Assembly (NCBI RefSeq): GCF_028583425.1
Contig: NC_072801.1
Coordinates: 65,673,766-65,737,765 of the forward strand
Direction of reading: 5' to 3'
Source: Eublepharis macularius
Taxonomy: Eukaryota > Chordata > Lepidosauria > Squamata > Eublepharidae
Length of the DNA stretch: 64,000 bases
Positions 10,009-21,389 of this stretch are shown here, one piece after another. The notes beneath the pieces are model-generated. The model was not told where the DNA came from, made no database searches, and was given only the letters and a program-made list of their open reading frames with translations. Position 1 is the stretch's first letter; each line of letters starts with the position of its first letter. A program made the position numbers and the translations under genes.

Positions 10009-10293
10009 CAGGGCTTTTTTTCCTGGGAAAAGAGGTGGTGGAACTCAGTGGTAGAACTCAAGACTGCACAATGATGTCACTTTGGGTCAGCTGGAACGAA
10101 GGAGGAGTTTTTTAAAGTTTCAATTGCCCTCGGCGAAAATGGTCACATGGACGGTGCCCCCGCCCCCTGATCTCCAGGCAATCTAAACTCCCCTCTGTCT
10201 GGAGATCAGGGGGCGGAGCCACCGGCCATGTGACCATTTTTAAGAGGTGCCGGAACTCTGTTCCACCGCGTTCCCGCTGAAAAAAAAGCCCTG
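10009..10293. mobile_element. Foldback hAT-type MITE (CAGGGCTTTTTTTC family)
   Basis: The ends are CAGGGCTTTTTTTCC and GAAAAAAAAGCCCTG, a typical hAT terminus. The core is the same inverted GATCTCCAG/CTGGAGATC repeat as at 392-627. The flanks TCTTGTAC and CCCTATAC differ only by transitions, consistent with a worn 8-bp target duplication. Confidence 0.85.
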
Positions 10294-10294
10294 C

Positions 10295-10476
10295 CCTATA
10301 CTGACCCAGACCCTTGGTCCATCAAGATCACTATTGTCTACTCTGACTGACAGCAGCTCTCCAGGGTCTCAGGCAGAAGTCTTTCACATCACCTAGTACC
10401 AAATCTTCTTAACTGAGATTGAGCCTGGGACCTTCTGCATGCCAAACAGATGCTCTTCCACCGAGCCACGGCCCCT
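10295..10476 (-). mobile_element. tRNA-derived SINE
   Basis: Read on the minus strand it starts near GTGGCTCGGTGGAAGAGCA (A box) and has GGTCCCAGGCTCAATC (B box). It then has the CAGAGACCCTGGAGAGC-like body and the ACCAAGGGTCTGG tail. Another copy follows directly. Confidence 0.75.
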
Positions 10477-10510
10477 GGATAGCTCCTGCCTTGCAAAGCT
10501 GAAGCTGCTA

Positions 10511-10696
10511 TATACGGAATCAGGCCATTGGTCCAGCATGGTCAGTTCTGTCTACTTAGACTGGCAACTGCTCCACGGGGTTTCCGGTAGAGAACTTTCA
10601 CATTGTCTACTGCCTGTCCTCTTGACTGGAGATGCTGGGAACTGAACATGGGACCCTTCTGCCTGCAAAGCAGTGGCTCTTCCATTCAGCCACAGC
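10511..10696 (-). mobile_element. tRNA-derived SINE, second adjacent copy
   Basis: This is the same family as 10295-10476. It has GTGGCTGAATGGAAGAGC and TCCCATGTTCAGTTCCCAGC on the minus strand, then the usual tail. The copy is more diverged than its neighbour. Confidence 0.7.
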
Positions 10697-10962
10697 ATGC
10701 AATGACTTTTGAGTTATTTTATTTTCAGTCTTAGTTATCACCAAAGATCCTTTTGGTTTGGACTGTGAATGCTTCATTGAGAATCAAGGCTAGGAGTGTC
10801 TGGATATGGAAAAAACAGAGATAAAGCTCCCTAAGTGAAGACTGCATAGGGAGCGATGATCCTAAGAGAGAGGCAGGGAGAAAGCACGGGAAGGAGATGC
10901 TGATGCGCATGCTCATGTCTTTCCGAAGGAATAAGTTTCACCCATCTCAGACCCAAGGTGGT

Positions 10963-11160
10963 GGTGCAGCATGGTGTATAATCTGATCTCATCAGATCTC
11001 AGAAGCTAAGCTGGGTTGATACATGGAGAGGAGACCACCAAGAAGGTGAGAGTTGCTCTGCAGAGGAAGGCAATGGCAAACCACCCCTGCTTCTCACTTC
11101 CCTTGAAAAACCCCCTGCTGGTGTCACCATAAATCAATTGTGCACATGGATGCACGCACG
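10963..11160 (+). mobile_element. 5S rRNA-derived SINE
   Basis: The 5S part reads GATCTCATCAGATCTCAGAA then GCTAAGCTGGGTTGATACAT, followed by GGAGACCACC. GGCAATGGCAAACCACC and a BovB-like tail follow. Both the 5S internal promoter and the tail are recognisable. Confidence 0.88.
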
Positions 11161-12224
11161 CATGCACCTCAGACCCAATATCAGAACAAGTGTTCAAGAT
11201 GGAATGGCTGTCTTGTTGTGAGATTAAATAGGTATAGCCAAAATAACTGAGCTTCTTTTGCCCAGGGCTGTTGTTTCTGGCAGCGTGCACCTCCTCAGAA
11301 GGGAAGAGGTGTGCTAATAGCTTGCAATTTGGACTTTTCCTGCAAGGAAAGTCATGAAGAAGGGGACAGAGAGAGACTGACCCAAGGTCTCCCAAGGGGA
11401 GATTCGAACTCGGGTCCGGTTTAACAACTGCTTCTCTTGGACAGCTAGATCAGTGCCTCAGCTTGAGAGGCATCATACCTCTGAACAGAAGAGCAACCTG
11501 CTGCCCTCATACCCTTTGCATGTCTGGTTGCCGTTGAACGCTGGACTGGAGGAACAAACCTCTTTCGCTGCAGGATCGGGCGAGTCCCCCATCACTCATT
11601 GGGAAGAACGCTGAGTGGGAACAGCCAAGAACCGCACCTGGCTACTGCCCTCAAGGCAAAGCACATGTTCCATCCTCAGGCCACCTAATCCTAAGAGAGA
11701 AAGTGGTTCTTTCAAGTTTCCTCCTAAGGCAATGATTAACTAAGGCCGCAGGTGGGAGGCAGTTGCACAGATGATTTAGTATTTATTGCTCTCCTGGGAG
11801 GAAAAAGTAAAAGTTGCTGCAGAAGCAGAGCCAGGTAAGAGGTGGGGGGGGGAGGAAATGGAATGGGCAGAATGCACGTAAACTTTTGCTCCCAAGATTG
11901 GAAGCGATGATACAAAGGAGTCTTGAAGAGAAGGAAGCTTGGACTCATGAAAGCTCCTACCCTGGAAATCTAGTTGGTCTTTAAGGTACTACTGGACACA
12001 AATCTTAAGAGTTCACACGGGCTTGCAAAGAACCACTGAATCGCCTGTGGTGAGCAAGGATCGCCTGTAGCTGATCCAGCGAGCCTCAAGGTTCTGACCC
12101 CAACAGGGCCCTATTTAACAAAGAAAAGGGGAAAGTCGCACCAAAGAATGGAGAAAAAGTCCTAGGTAAAGCCAAAATAGAAACTATTGTTTTAAAAAGA
12201 TTGAATACAGTTCTTGGTACATAA

Positions 12225-12415
12225 ATCTCAGAAGCTAGGCACGGTTGGCCTTGGATAATGATTGCATGGGAGGCCTCCAAAGAAGACCAGGGTTGCTATA
12301 CCGAGGCAGGCAATGGCAAACCACCTCTTTAGTCTCTTGCCTTGAAAACCCCAGCAGGGGGTCACCAACATATGGTCGCCCTAAGTCAGCTATGACTTGA
12401 CAGCACTTTGCACCA
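12225..12415 (+). mobile_element. 5S rRNA-derived SINE, 5' worn
   Basis: It contains ATCTCAGAAGCTAGGC and TTGCATGGGAGGCCTCC of the 5S part. Then come GGCAGGCAATGGCAAACCAC, GACTTGACAGCACTTTGC and a CACCACCA end. Confidence 0.85.
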
Positions 12416-12419
12416 CCAC

Positions 12420-14180
12420 ATTTCAAAATCTTCAGGGCAACTAGAAAACTGTGCACAAAGAAATGTTGCTTGTAAAACAAAGAAGTTCCTCTATTTGTCA
12501 TAATGCAAGCAATACAAAGAACATAACATGAGATTCACGAATACATTAGCTTATTATGACCTCCCATAGATTTGTGAAGACTGCCGTATTTGTTGCCCGC
12601 AGGAAAGAAAAATCACAAAAACTGGGGGTTGAGCCCTGGCTAGCTGCTAACCCTGCACCGGCATCAGCCCAATGGGTCACCGCACACACACAGCAAGCTC
12701 CAGTCTTTAAAGCATATTTAGATTTGCCAATAGGCCTGGAGAAAAGTGTCCTGCTGTTTCACCAGAGACTTAATGTGCAGAAAGGGGCCACTGAAGATTT
12801 TCGTGGCATGGAAATAAATAACATCCCATTAAGCTTCTATTAAAGGGGCAGGACATCCCCCCGCCCAGGCAGTTAGCAACCCCAAGAACAAGGGAGACTG
12901 CATTCAAACAACCACAACACTTCCAAACTCCATATAGTTCCCCTCTTATGAAGTTGCCAGAAGAGACTGCCTGTCCTACTCCTGGACTTTCAACAACAGC
13001 TCTCGGTGTACGGGTTAGCAGGCAATGCTTTTTAAGGCATAAAAGCCTTCCCCCTGCCAATGTCTGTGGATCACATTCCTTTGAAAGGCCGGGTTAAAGA
13101 AGTTGGCCACCTACTTCCTCCAGTCACCCATTCAAGGTCACTTTAACATGCAGTGATTCCGCTGCCCTCCCCCTTTCAAGGGTAAGACAGTAACTAGTAA
13201 CAGTTGAAAAGTCGGTATATAACAGCGAGAAATTCCTCTGCATGAAAAGCATCCAGAAGCATTGCTCTTGCACTTGTTACATCAGCTGGGGGCTACCAGC
13301 CAGCTGGATTTTCTTACACACTCCAAGTTTACTCTTGCTTGCTTATACAATTGGCTTACACTAAGTACCTGCTTGAAACAACATATTGTATTAAGCCACC
13401 AAACTCCTAACTACGTGAGCTGGGCATCGAGGCATTGATTTTCTCCAGGCAGAGTTCTGGTGCCCATAACTGTCACATGATCAGCCGTACACCTTAGAGA
13501 GCAACTAGATTTCCAGGGTATAAACTTTTGAGAGTATGCCAAAGGGAGTTTTGAGTCTTGAAAGCCTTTACCCTGGAAATCTAGCTGGGTTTTTAAGGGG
13601 CAACTGAACGTGGAGCTCGCTCTTCACTGCAGACCAAGACAGGAACCCTCATGAAACTTATTATGGACATTCTGCCAGCTACCCCCAAATGCTAGGGGAA
13701 TGGTTCACTCACTTAGCTTTTGTCCATCATGCAGCTATTAGAGGCACAGGGGCCCTACTATGAAAGATTTTGGCAACTCAAGTCAGGTGATAAGCTGAGG
13801 AGCCACACAGAGTAAAGGTGATGTTTCAGACATTCTCCACACGCCCCCCCCCCCCCGATTTTAGGCGGCCACACCACATTACAGGATCTCTCACTCCATC
13901 GCTCTACTTTTTTTTTAAAAAAAAGACTTGTTTTCTCTATCTCCCGAAGGGGAGGTGAAATTGACAGAACCTTCTGGGAGGCAAAGATGAAATTAACAAA
14001 CAACCCCTCTGAGGAAAGATCTCTGCCGGCTCTATCTTTTAAAACTATGCTTCCTAGAGTTACATCTCCCTATACTTGAGCACCCTCATATAAGAGGTCT
14101 CCTGTAGAGAGACTAGCCTGTTCGTGTCCCAGCAGTTTCAAAAATGAAGTAAGCATAGGAAATAAACGACAGGACCAGCC
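12420..14180. other. Intergenic with old repeat debris
   Basis: The stretch holds a foldback-type fragment at 13495-13620 (AGATTTCCAGGGTATAAACT and TTACCCTGGAAATCTAGC). It also holds a half copy near 14010-14130 of the palindrome found whole at 36274-36696. Otherwise nothing is recognised. Confidence 0.4.
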
Positions 14181-14784
14181 GGCACTTGCAAACTGCGCTG
14201 CCTTTCAGGGCAGAGGAGCAAAAACGGGGAAAGAAGTTGGCGGCCCTATTAGGCTCTCTCTTCCCAGCCAATCGCCTCCCGCTGGTACTTTGCAGACTTC
14301 AGTGGCAAAGTCCCCCTCGCAACTCGCGTCCCCCCATCAGCTCCCGAGCTGCGCAGCCAGGGAGGGGTGGCTTATTCCTTGCCCCTCCGCTTGCGACTGC
14401 CCCTACCTACCTGGCAGCACCTCCATTCTGCAAAGCTCTTGGTCCCCGCTCGCTGCCACTTGTTGCGCACACCTTCTTGCCTGCCTGCCTCCCTGCCTGG
14501 CTTTTTATGGAGGGCAGCCGCTTCCCCTCCTCCTCCTCCTCCCCCGAGCCGAGGCCCGGCCCCTGCCTCCTCCTTCCTCCCCTGTCCCGGGATCGCCGTG
14601 ACCCGTGAATTCCAGCGGGCTGAGATCACAAGCCCGGCCGCCTTCGTTCCGGGAACGAGGAATTTAATCCCCCCACCCGCGGGACTTTGGCACCGACCTG
14701 CGGCTCATCTAAGAGAGGGGAGGGGGCAGGGATTATTCCCGCCCCCCCCCAATATGAATGGCGGCACTTGGCCAGAGCAGAAAG

Positions 14785-14964
14785 TAGGGTTGCCAATCTC
14801 CAGGTGGGGACTGGAGGTCTCCCGGAATCAGAATTGATCTCCAGCCAACAGACACCAGTCCTCCCCTGGAGAAAATAGCTAGTTTGGAGGGTGATTATAC
14901 CCCACTGAGAGCTCTCCCCTCCCCAAATCTCCAGCTATCTCCCAAGCGTGAGTTGGCAACCCTA
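14785..14964 (-). mobile_element. TAGGGTTGCCA-family hAT-type MITE
   Basis: The ends are TAGGGTTGCCAATCTCCAGG and GAGTTGGCAACCCTA. The body holds the family's CCTGGAGAAAAT block. No clear target duplication survives. The element interrupts the CpG island. Confidence 0.85.
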
Positions 14965-14969
14965 ATAGT

Positions 14970-15155
14970 TCTAGGTGGGTTAGCCACGTTGGTCTGCAGT
15001 AAAACTGCAGGATTTGAGTCTAGTGGCACCTTAAAGACCAACAAGCTTTTCAGAGGGTAAGCTTTCGAGAGTCAGAGCTCCCTTCTTCGAAAGCGTACAG
15101 CCTGAAAATCTTGTTGGTCTTTAAGGTGCCGCTAGACCCAAATCCTGCCTACAGT
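14970..15155. mobile_element. Palindromic MITE with GACCAACAAG arms
   Basis: The left arm GCACCTTAAAGACCAACAAG and the right arm CTTGTTGGTCTTTAAGGTGC form a foldback. A TTGGTCTGCAGTAAAACTGC end lies at the left. Fragments of this family recur in the window, for example at 22938-23110, 47140-47420 and 59000-59095. Confidence 0.75.
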
Positions 15156-15419
15156 TTAGCTCCAGGGAAAGGCGATCGCAGGAGAACCCTGCTTTCTGCA
15201 CGTAGCCTCCTTCCCCTTGCCAGAACGCGAAGTTTGCAGGGGACGCCGCGCCGAAGCGGATTCAATGAAAGCCGGGCAGCGACCTCTCGCCCGTGGATGA
15301 ATCATCTGCGAACAGCGCGGCGATTCTCGGCGCATTTCCTGCGAAGTTCTTTTGCATAGACGGAATCACCATCTATCACGTCCCTCCCAAGTTCCTCGGA
15401 AGTTCTTAGGAGCAGGGAC

Positions 15420-15705
15420 AACAGCACCTGTGGGCACTTTGTTTGTCTCTTGCTATCAATATGATTTTATTGGGTAGTTCCTCTTTTGTTTAACATTCCA
15501 GTCTTGGAATTGCTTGTGCATTTCATCAGCTCTATACTGGATTTCTGCTGGTTTTGAATCTTTGCAAATTTGCATGCATGTATCCTATTACATGCTTATT
15601 GAAACGTCTTTGAAATTGACTGTACCAGCTCACGCGGTATAATCCACCTTGAATTTCAGTGAGAAAGGGACTATGAATAGTGTAAATAAAATAGGCCTGT
15701 TGGCG
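15420..15705 (+). repeat. Retroelement 3' tail
   Basis: It ends in TAATCCACCTTGAATTTCAG, then GAGAAAGGGACTATGAATAG and AAATAAAAT. This is the plus-strand counterpart of the repeats at 3735-4150. The body contains TTGCAAATTTGCATGCATG. Confidence 0.5.
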
Positions 15706-15829
15706 ACCCATTGGCTGATTATTTTGTATTTCCTTGAAACTTCAAAAGGCACTGGTATGGAGATTTTGGTGGTATGCAAATCTATATACAATTGTTCAAT
15801 TAATTATTTTTGGACACCTTCAAGTCAAA

Positions 15830-16015
15830 ACTAGCTCATGGCAACCTCAGGTTTTCAAGGCAAGAGATGAACAGAGGTGGTTTTGCTTTGCCTTTCTTTG
15901 TATGCCAACCCCAGTCTTCGCTGGTGGTCTCCCATTCAAGTACTAACCACAGCTGACCCTGCATAGCTTCCAAGTCCTGGCAAGATTGGGCTAGTCTGGA
16001 CTATTTGGCTACTAT
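15830..16015 (-). mobile_element. 5S rRNA-derived SINE
   Basis: On the minus strand it contains TTGGAAGCTATGCAGGG and TTAGTACTTGAATGGGAGACC of the 5S part. GGCAAAGCAAAACCACC and a BovB-like tail follow. Confidence 0.82.
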
Positions 16016-17104
16016 GATTCCTTAATTAATAGGATAAAAAATAGATGATTTAAAGGCAACAGTCTTCAATTGCCTGGCTTGCAGTCATGGGTTATAATAA
16101 AGTCACCTTGGGATCATTAAAGGCCGGCATGACTACAAAGGCTATTTAGACCACTGTCTGTCACTAATTCTTAATTGATGAGCAATCCTGTGCAAGTGAA
16201 AAGCTCAGACATTCTTACGCCAAAAAAAAGAAAAAGCTGGATTAGACAAAAGGAAACACGTCTTCACTTAACATTTAATTAACATGTGGAGTTCATTACC
16301 AGAATATTTTATTAGCTTTTTATCCTGTTTATTGGCAGAGCTCAGGCCAGTATAGAAAATTTCCCCCCAGCCCCTTTGGCCTCACAACAACTCAGTAAGA
16401 TTATTTATTTTTATTTCATACGTTGAGTTACTTCTTTTCTGCCATTGCTTTCTGGTTGGTTTACAGTTTTTTTTTTTTAAATCCTGCCTAAATATATAAT
16501 TCGAGATAAAAGAAGGGAACAGGAGGAAAACAATTCAAGAATCAGTTGCTAAATATCTTTATAATTTTTCCACAGCCGCCAGATTGCAGGAGACAGTTCT
16601 GGGAGGGGAGAAACAAAATGGCGGCTGGAGCCAGGCCTACTAAATTTTTATATAACACATTTTTCTCCCACCATTTCTCCAAGGAGCTAATGGCAACACA
16701 TGTCATTTCCTGCTTCCACAATTTTATCCTCACAACAATACCTAGTGCATTAAAAAAGTTCTCAATAAGTCAAGTAGTTCCAGTAGCTTTTATTAAAATG
16801 ATTGTAGTAACACATGTGGCCTGGGCAAATATAGTACCTTTTTAAAAACTTCATGGATGTGGTGCTTGGGAATCTACTTCTTTTGTCACGATAGCATTAG
16901 AAGCATATTTGCTGGATTATTAACCTTGAAAGAACCAAGGGAGAGACAACCACTCAAGAGTGAGTGTCACCACGTTCAAAGATGGTGGCCTTCTATACTA
17001 TGCATCAAATGGTCACATCAGTTCCTCCCCCCACCCCGTTTAATGTATGTTTTCTTAAGTACAGGTGGTTACATTAAATCAGCAAGCTGGGTTCTATAAT
17101 TTTA
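16016..17104. other. Intergenic, nothing recognised
   Basis: This is AT-rich sequence without a clear exon or repeat. It has one AAAATGGCGGCTGG motif (YY1-like) near 16615. Confidence 0.35.
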
Positions 17105-17500
17105 ATGTATTTGTTCAGTTACTTATACCCTGCTTTCCTCCCCAATGGGAACTCAAATTGGCTTATAGTAAAGAGTCCAGTAGCACCTTTAAGACTAACC
17201 AACTTATTTGTAGCATAAGCTTTCGAGACCCACAGCTCTCTTCATCGGATGCATCTGACAAAGAGAGCTGTGGTTCTCGAAAGCTTATGCTACAAATAAG
17301 TTGGTTAGTCTTAAAGGTGCTACTGGACTCTTTACTATTTTGCAACTACAGACTAACATAGCTAACTCCTCCGGAAGTGGCTTATGACATTGTTCTCCCC
17401 TTCTCCATTTTATTTTCACAACAAACTTGTGAGGTAGGTTCAACTGAGAGAGAATGGTTGGCTCAAGGTCACCAAGAGAGCAATCCTAGGCAGTTCTACT
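17105..17500 (-). mobile_element. tRNA-derived SINE tail interrupted by a MITE
   Basis: The flanks (CCTGCTTTCCTCCCCAATGG at the left; CCATTTTATTTTCACAACAA and AGGTAGGTTCAACTGAGAGAG at the right) together make the minus-strand body of the common tRNA-SINE. The insertion at 17167-17377 splits it. Confidence 0.75.
17167..17377. mobile_element. Palindromic hAT-type MITE with exact 8-bp target duplication
   Basis: The element starts AGTAAAGAGTCCAGTAGCAC and contains its complement near 17320-17337. It then has a TGCAACTACAGACTAACATA tail. The flanks TGGCTTAT at 17159-17166 and 17378-17385 are identical. It is the same family as 6557-6756. Confidence 0.92.
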
Positions 17501-17562
17501 CAGAATCCCACTGCAGTCAAGTCAATTGGGCTTACTCCTAGGAAAGTGTCCTTGGCACTCAA

Positions 17563-18190
17563 CTGCCAGTGAGCAGACATACTGGTGCAATCGGAATTCG
17601 ATAGTACAATTTACAACAGAGAATTACCTAAAGGGCATTTCCCCTGTGGAGCTTGCAATGTTTGTCTTCTGATGGTAAAATTGGTGGACATAAATGTTAA
17701 TAGGGAAAGAGCGCCGTTCCCTAAAGGTCTCTCTACTTGCAAAACATCTAATGTAGTATACCTCATTCAGTGTAGCTGCCCCTTAATCTATGTGGGCAGC
17801 ACAACCCGTCAACTAAGGATCAGAATACAGGAACATATCTCCCGTGTAAGAAATAAAGTAACTGAAGCCGCCCTAGTAGAACATTACTGGGCTAACGATC
17901 ACAATATGAGGGATTTAAGAGTTTCAGTAGTTGAAATTGTGGAATCCACTTCATCCTCAGACCAAACTAGAAAGTTACTACAAGTGGAGAGTAGATGGAA
18001 AACTAGATCTGTTCCTGAATATGTAAAGTCAAATAGAGCATCCATGATAAGTGGCAGTGTATCTAAAAGAGCAATTTCCTCTTAGGAAACTGCAAGTCTT
18101 GCTGGTGAACTTCCCAAGACATGGAGGCTGGTCACTATTAAAGAAAGAATACTAGCTTAGTGGGACTCTTATATACTTTGATTCAAATAT
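17563..18190 (+). mobile_element. Penelope-like retroelement, 3' part with GIY-YIG endonuclease
   Basis: The piece starts within coding sequence and continues past the stop at 18085 into probable 3' flanking sequence. No reverse transcriptase domain remains. It belongs to the Penelope-like elements that carry a C-terminal GIY-YIG domain (Neptune/Poseidon/Penelope groups; group not decided). The right boundary is approximate. Confidence 0.8.
17585..18085 (+). CDS. GIY-YIG endonuclease domain of a Penelope-like element
   Basis: An open frame of about 166 residues, starting without an ATG because the element is 5'-truncated. Near the start is GHFPCGACNVC, the CxxC-type zinc motif that precedes the endonuclease in these elements. 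The GIY-YIG core is VVYLIQCSCPLIYVG, followed by TTRQLRIRIQEH with the conserved arginines and histidine of the family. A downstream ALVEHYWANDHN matches the conserved E and H-x3-DH pattern. In intact elements this domain nicks target DNA for reverse transcription. The frame has stayed open across the whole domain, which suggests a fairly recent insertion. Host use of the domain is possible but there is no evidence for it here. Confidence 0.85.
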   Translation: MQSEFDSTIYNRELPKGHFPCGACNVCLLMVKLVDINVNRERAPFPKGLSTCKTSNVVYLIQCSCPLIYVGSTTRQLRIRIQEHISRVRNKVTEAALVEHYWANDHNMRDLRVSVVEIVESTSSSDQTRKLLQVESRWKTRSVPEYVKSNRASMISGSVSKRAISS

Positions 18191-19734
18191 TAGTTGCTTG
18201 AGTAAGAGTTCTGTGTAACAGGGAAGGGTGCATATGCTGTTTTTCATAGAACTTATTGCAATACATCAGGCTGGATCAAGCCAGCTTTCTTGTTCAATCT
18301 TCACCGGTTCTCCTTCTTACTACAGTCTTCATCTCAAGTGGCTTTTGGGCCTGCAGGTCTCATTGTCCACAGATGGCTTTTTTTGGTAGGGGGAAGGGCT
18401 CATATTATATTTTTAAAATCCAACCATTTGAATGGACATTCTTAGAGATAGCCAAGGTGGCAAATGAGAATAAGAACAGCCATAAAATAATAAAACATCA
18501 TAAACACCCACACAACAATCAATACATAACTCCAAATAATATAACCATTTACAGTAAATCAGTTCAATAAATCAGTAAAAGAAAGTCCTTGGTAAGGTTA
18601 TGGTCAAACATCACAGGAAGTTTTCTTGTGAAAGAAATGTTCCTTTAAAAAAAAGGTAGCTGCCTGGATGGGGTTCAGTAATCTAGAATTCTTGCCAAGG
18701 GGCACTAAGCATTGCATGTGTGCTTAACACATGTATGGTGCCCCATTCATGACATGGAACACACAGTCTTTCCTCTCCCTCTTTTTGAGGTGGAAAGAAT
18801 GATGAGATTGGGCATCAGTGTGTATGGACACAGATACTTAATCAACCAACCCCTATTGCATAAGGACAGAATTATGTAAACGTATAGCTAACCCAGTCGA
18901 AGAAAAAGGAACATTGCTAGAGATGAAGAGTTCTGTGTAACCCCAAAGTGGTATGTGAGCTTTTGAGTTACACAGCACTCTTCATAACAAACGTTAAAAA
19001 AAATTTACATCAGCTGTACATCGAAATACTTAGCTGTTTTGGCCTCCTTTGGCGCCAGTGGGTTGATTTCAATGTGTTAGCTACTTTGGATGTACTACAA
19101 GAACCCCCAGTGTTCAGTCATGCTTTACATTTTTAAAACAACTGTACAGTACCCGATGCTCTGAGCCAATCTACGTTATGCGTTCTTGAGCATTTTTATG
19201 CATACATGAAGATGGAAAAAAAAGATGTTGGAAACAGACCTCCGGGCTAGATGGCTCCTCGTCCCACTCATCCCATATGGTTTCACTGATGTTTTGAGGA
19301 AAGGCAAAATGGACTTGACATTAATTCCTTAATATGACAATGGACTCCCCCCCCCCCCCCGTTCTGCTAAAGAGACAAAATTAACTGATGTTTCCCAACA
19401 CCCTTCAGGGGGTGTTGCGCAGCCCATGTTAACAGACATCCAAAGCAATAAAGATGCAGGAACAGAAGAATGTGAGATGCGCGTTGGGAGATGAGGGGGA
19501 TTGCAGAGTTCAGAGAGCCGGCACTGGAGGCACTACTTTTTCCTAGCACTCAAAACACTTCAGATAAATCAGGAATCCTCAAAGCAAGCTTGTAAAGCGG
19601 GCCAGTGTGAATCAGCTACATTAGTCTTATGGGAAGTGGGCTGGGAAAGAGGGGCTGGCTTGTCTCCAGTTCCAGTTTCCTGGCTGAAGTGAACGTTTTA
19701 GTTATTTACATTACTTATAGTTCACCTTTCTCAT
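18190..19734. other. Intergenic, nothing firm
   Basis: The stretch is AT-rich with a possible minus-strand retroelement tail near 18470-18600. No exon is recognised. Confidence 0.35.
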
Positions 19735-19943
19735 TACATGGTGCCAACTCCCGTTTAGGAAATTCCTGGAGATTTGGGGACAGTGCCTGTGGAGGATGGA
19801 GTTTGAGGGAGAGAGTTCAGTGGGGATGTTATGAAATATTTTCTGTTGTTTGAAGCTGTAATTTTTTGTGATTTCTGTAGTTTGGAGATCACTTGTAATT
19901 CAGGAGGCCTCCAGACCCCACCTGGAGGTTGGTAACTCTACTT
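19735..19943 (+). mobile_element. TAGGGTTGCCA-family hAT-type MITE, diverged
   Basis: It contains GGAAATTCCTGGAGATTTGG, GGAGGATGGAGTTTGAGG and a CCCCACCTGGAGGTTGG end. The termini are worn and no target duplication is visible. Confidence 0.75.
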
Positions 19944-20384
19944 CTAGCTCATAGATGACTCTTTTAACCACTACACAGTATGAATGATGGAGGCCTACAG
20001 ATCTGCTGTTGTCTCTGTCTGAGAACCATTCCACTGCAACATTGCATGAGAAGCGTCAAGTCTGTAGAATGGCCATACTGTATCATCTTGTGCCTGGGAA
20101 AACAGAGAAAATAGTAAGTGGTTTGGAGTCCCTATTGGTTTGGTCATGTAAGTAACCCTGCCTATTTGTCATGGCTAGTGAGTAGTGACTGAATGGATAA
20201 CGTTTGGGAAATGGTAGCTAAATTATATCAAACATGTTTCGGGCTAAGCTCAGCATGACCAGATTCTGTAACTGGAACGCCAAGCATGTAGTTTGGTCCA
20301 TAGAAGCAGCTGCATGGGGCCCAGATACTGGCTGAGGCCGTGACACTGTGGGGAGTCAATTCTACCCTCCCTTCCAGTGCCATT

Positions 20385-20630
20385 ATTTATTTAGTTACTT
20401 TATTTATATTCTGCCTTTCTCCCCAATGGAGTACCAAAGCAGTGTATCTTGTTTTTCTCTCCTCCATTTGTTCTCACAACAGCCCTATGAGGTAGGTTAG
20501 TCTGAAAAAGTGTAACTGGCCCAAGGTCTCCCAGCAAGTTTCTGTAACAGAGCAGCGATTTGAACCTGGGTCTCCCTAATTCTAGCCTGACTCTCTAACC
20601 ATTGCACCATGCTGTCTGTCTGTACTGAGG
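20385..20630 (-). mobile_element. tRNA-derived SINE
   Basis: On the minus strand there is a TGGTGCAATGGTTAGAGAG A-box region and a GGTTCAAATC B-box. Then come ACTTGCTGGGAGACCTTGG, CCTACCTCATAGGG and a TTCTCCCC-containing tail ending in AAATAAA-like sequence. Confidence 0.85.
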
Positions 20631-21389
20631 CCTGTCAAAGCAATGATCAATTTTGGGGAATAGCAGAAAATAGATGTCAGTGGATATCAAGATCTAAATG
20701 GAAATTCCACTATACCACACTGGCTCTCAATGTCCTTGTTTGTAAAAGATCCCCCGGGCAAGGTGACTGAGCAGGCGATGGAGACTCAACTCCAGACATT
20801 CCTGGAGGACACAGTTTTTGCTCTTTTGTGAGCTTGTTTTGGTGGGTTTTTTTCTTTAGAGGGCTTTTTTTCTTCCCAGATGAGCCGTGGTGCAGCTTTG
20901 CAGCACAGCTCAGGTGGAAATGGGGAAAGGAGGGGCTGCCTGGCATGGAGGGGCACACAACTGTTGCCATTTTGGCCCTCTTCCCAGATTGGCTGCGGGT
21001 GGGGCATCCCCTTGGAAGGTCTGCCCATGGTCACTCTGCATTTCCCCTTTCAGCTGGATCAAAGACTGTTCTTTTTTTTCAGTATCAAAAAAGTGGGGGC
21101 ATCCTTTTGGCCATATGGAGCCAACTCTCCCCCCCCCCGCCTGGTGAAAGCAGCCTTAGTCAAGGGTCTCTGGAACCGTGGAAGTGGTATTCAACCTCTG
21201 ATAGATGGGCTTGGAACCCCCTTGAAAAGCTAGCTTTGCATTTGGGGAGGTGTGCATTGCTATGGTTTAGCAAGCGCTCCCAATTTCTTTCATCAGCTCT
21301 GATTACTGGGCCAGCTGCATCCCTTCTTGGAAAGAGGACTTGGCCACAGTGTAATCCCTGCTCCAGTAAGTTCCAAGCTAGATTAGAGT

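Larger units (their letters stand above)
14180..15375. promoter_or_regulatory. CpG island, candidate promoter of the cardiotrophin gene
   Basis: The blocks 14180-14784 and 15156-15375 are GC-rich with many CpGs. They are separated by two DNA transposons. No housekeeping exon on the plus strand explains the island. It lies about 8 kb upstream of cytokine exon 2 on the minus strand, so it is a reasonable place for that gene's first exon. It could also be a promoter of a non-coding transcript. Overlapping open frames here look like GC artefacts. Confidence 0.5.

Noticed and set aside
14705-14716. ATGAGCCGCAGG on the minus strand as cytokine exon 1
   Set aside because: Suggestive of MSRR, but nearby donors give phases 0 or 2 while exon 2 needs phase 1; kept only as a finding.
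14186-14837. Overlapping frames in the 14.2-14.8 kb CpG island
   Set aside because: Compositional; none links in phase to a recognised exon.
15598-15612. GAAACGTC as another hammerhead core
   Set aside because: No CTGANGA box or stem II lies upstream. The same applies near 21428.
17163-17361. Frames on both strands across the palindrome
   Set aside because: Each strand reads almost the same peptide because the element is a foldback; not a gene.
17585-18085. Prokaryotic or phage homing endonuclease contamination
   Set aside because: The zinc motif and surrounding vertebrate repeats fit a Penelope-like element.
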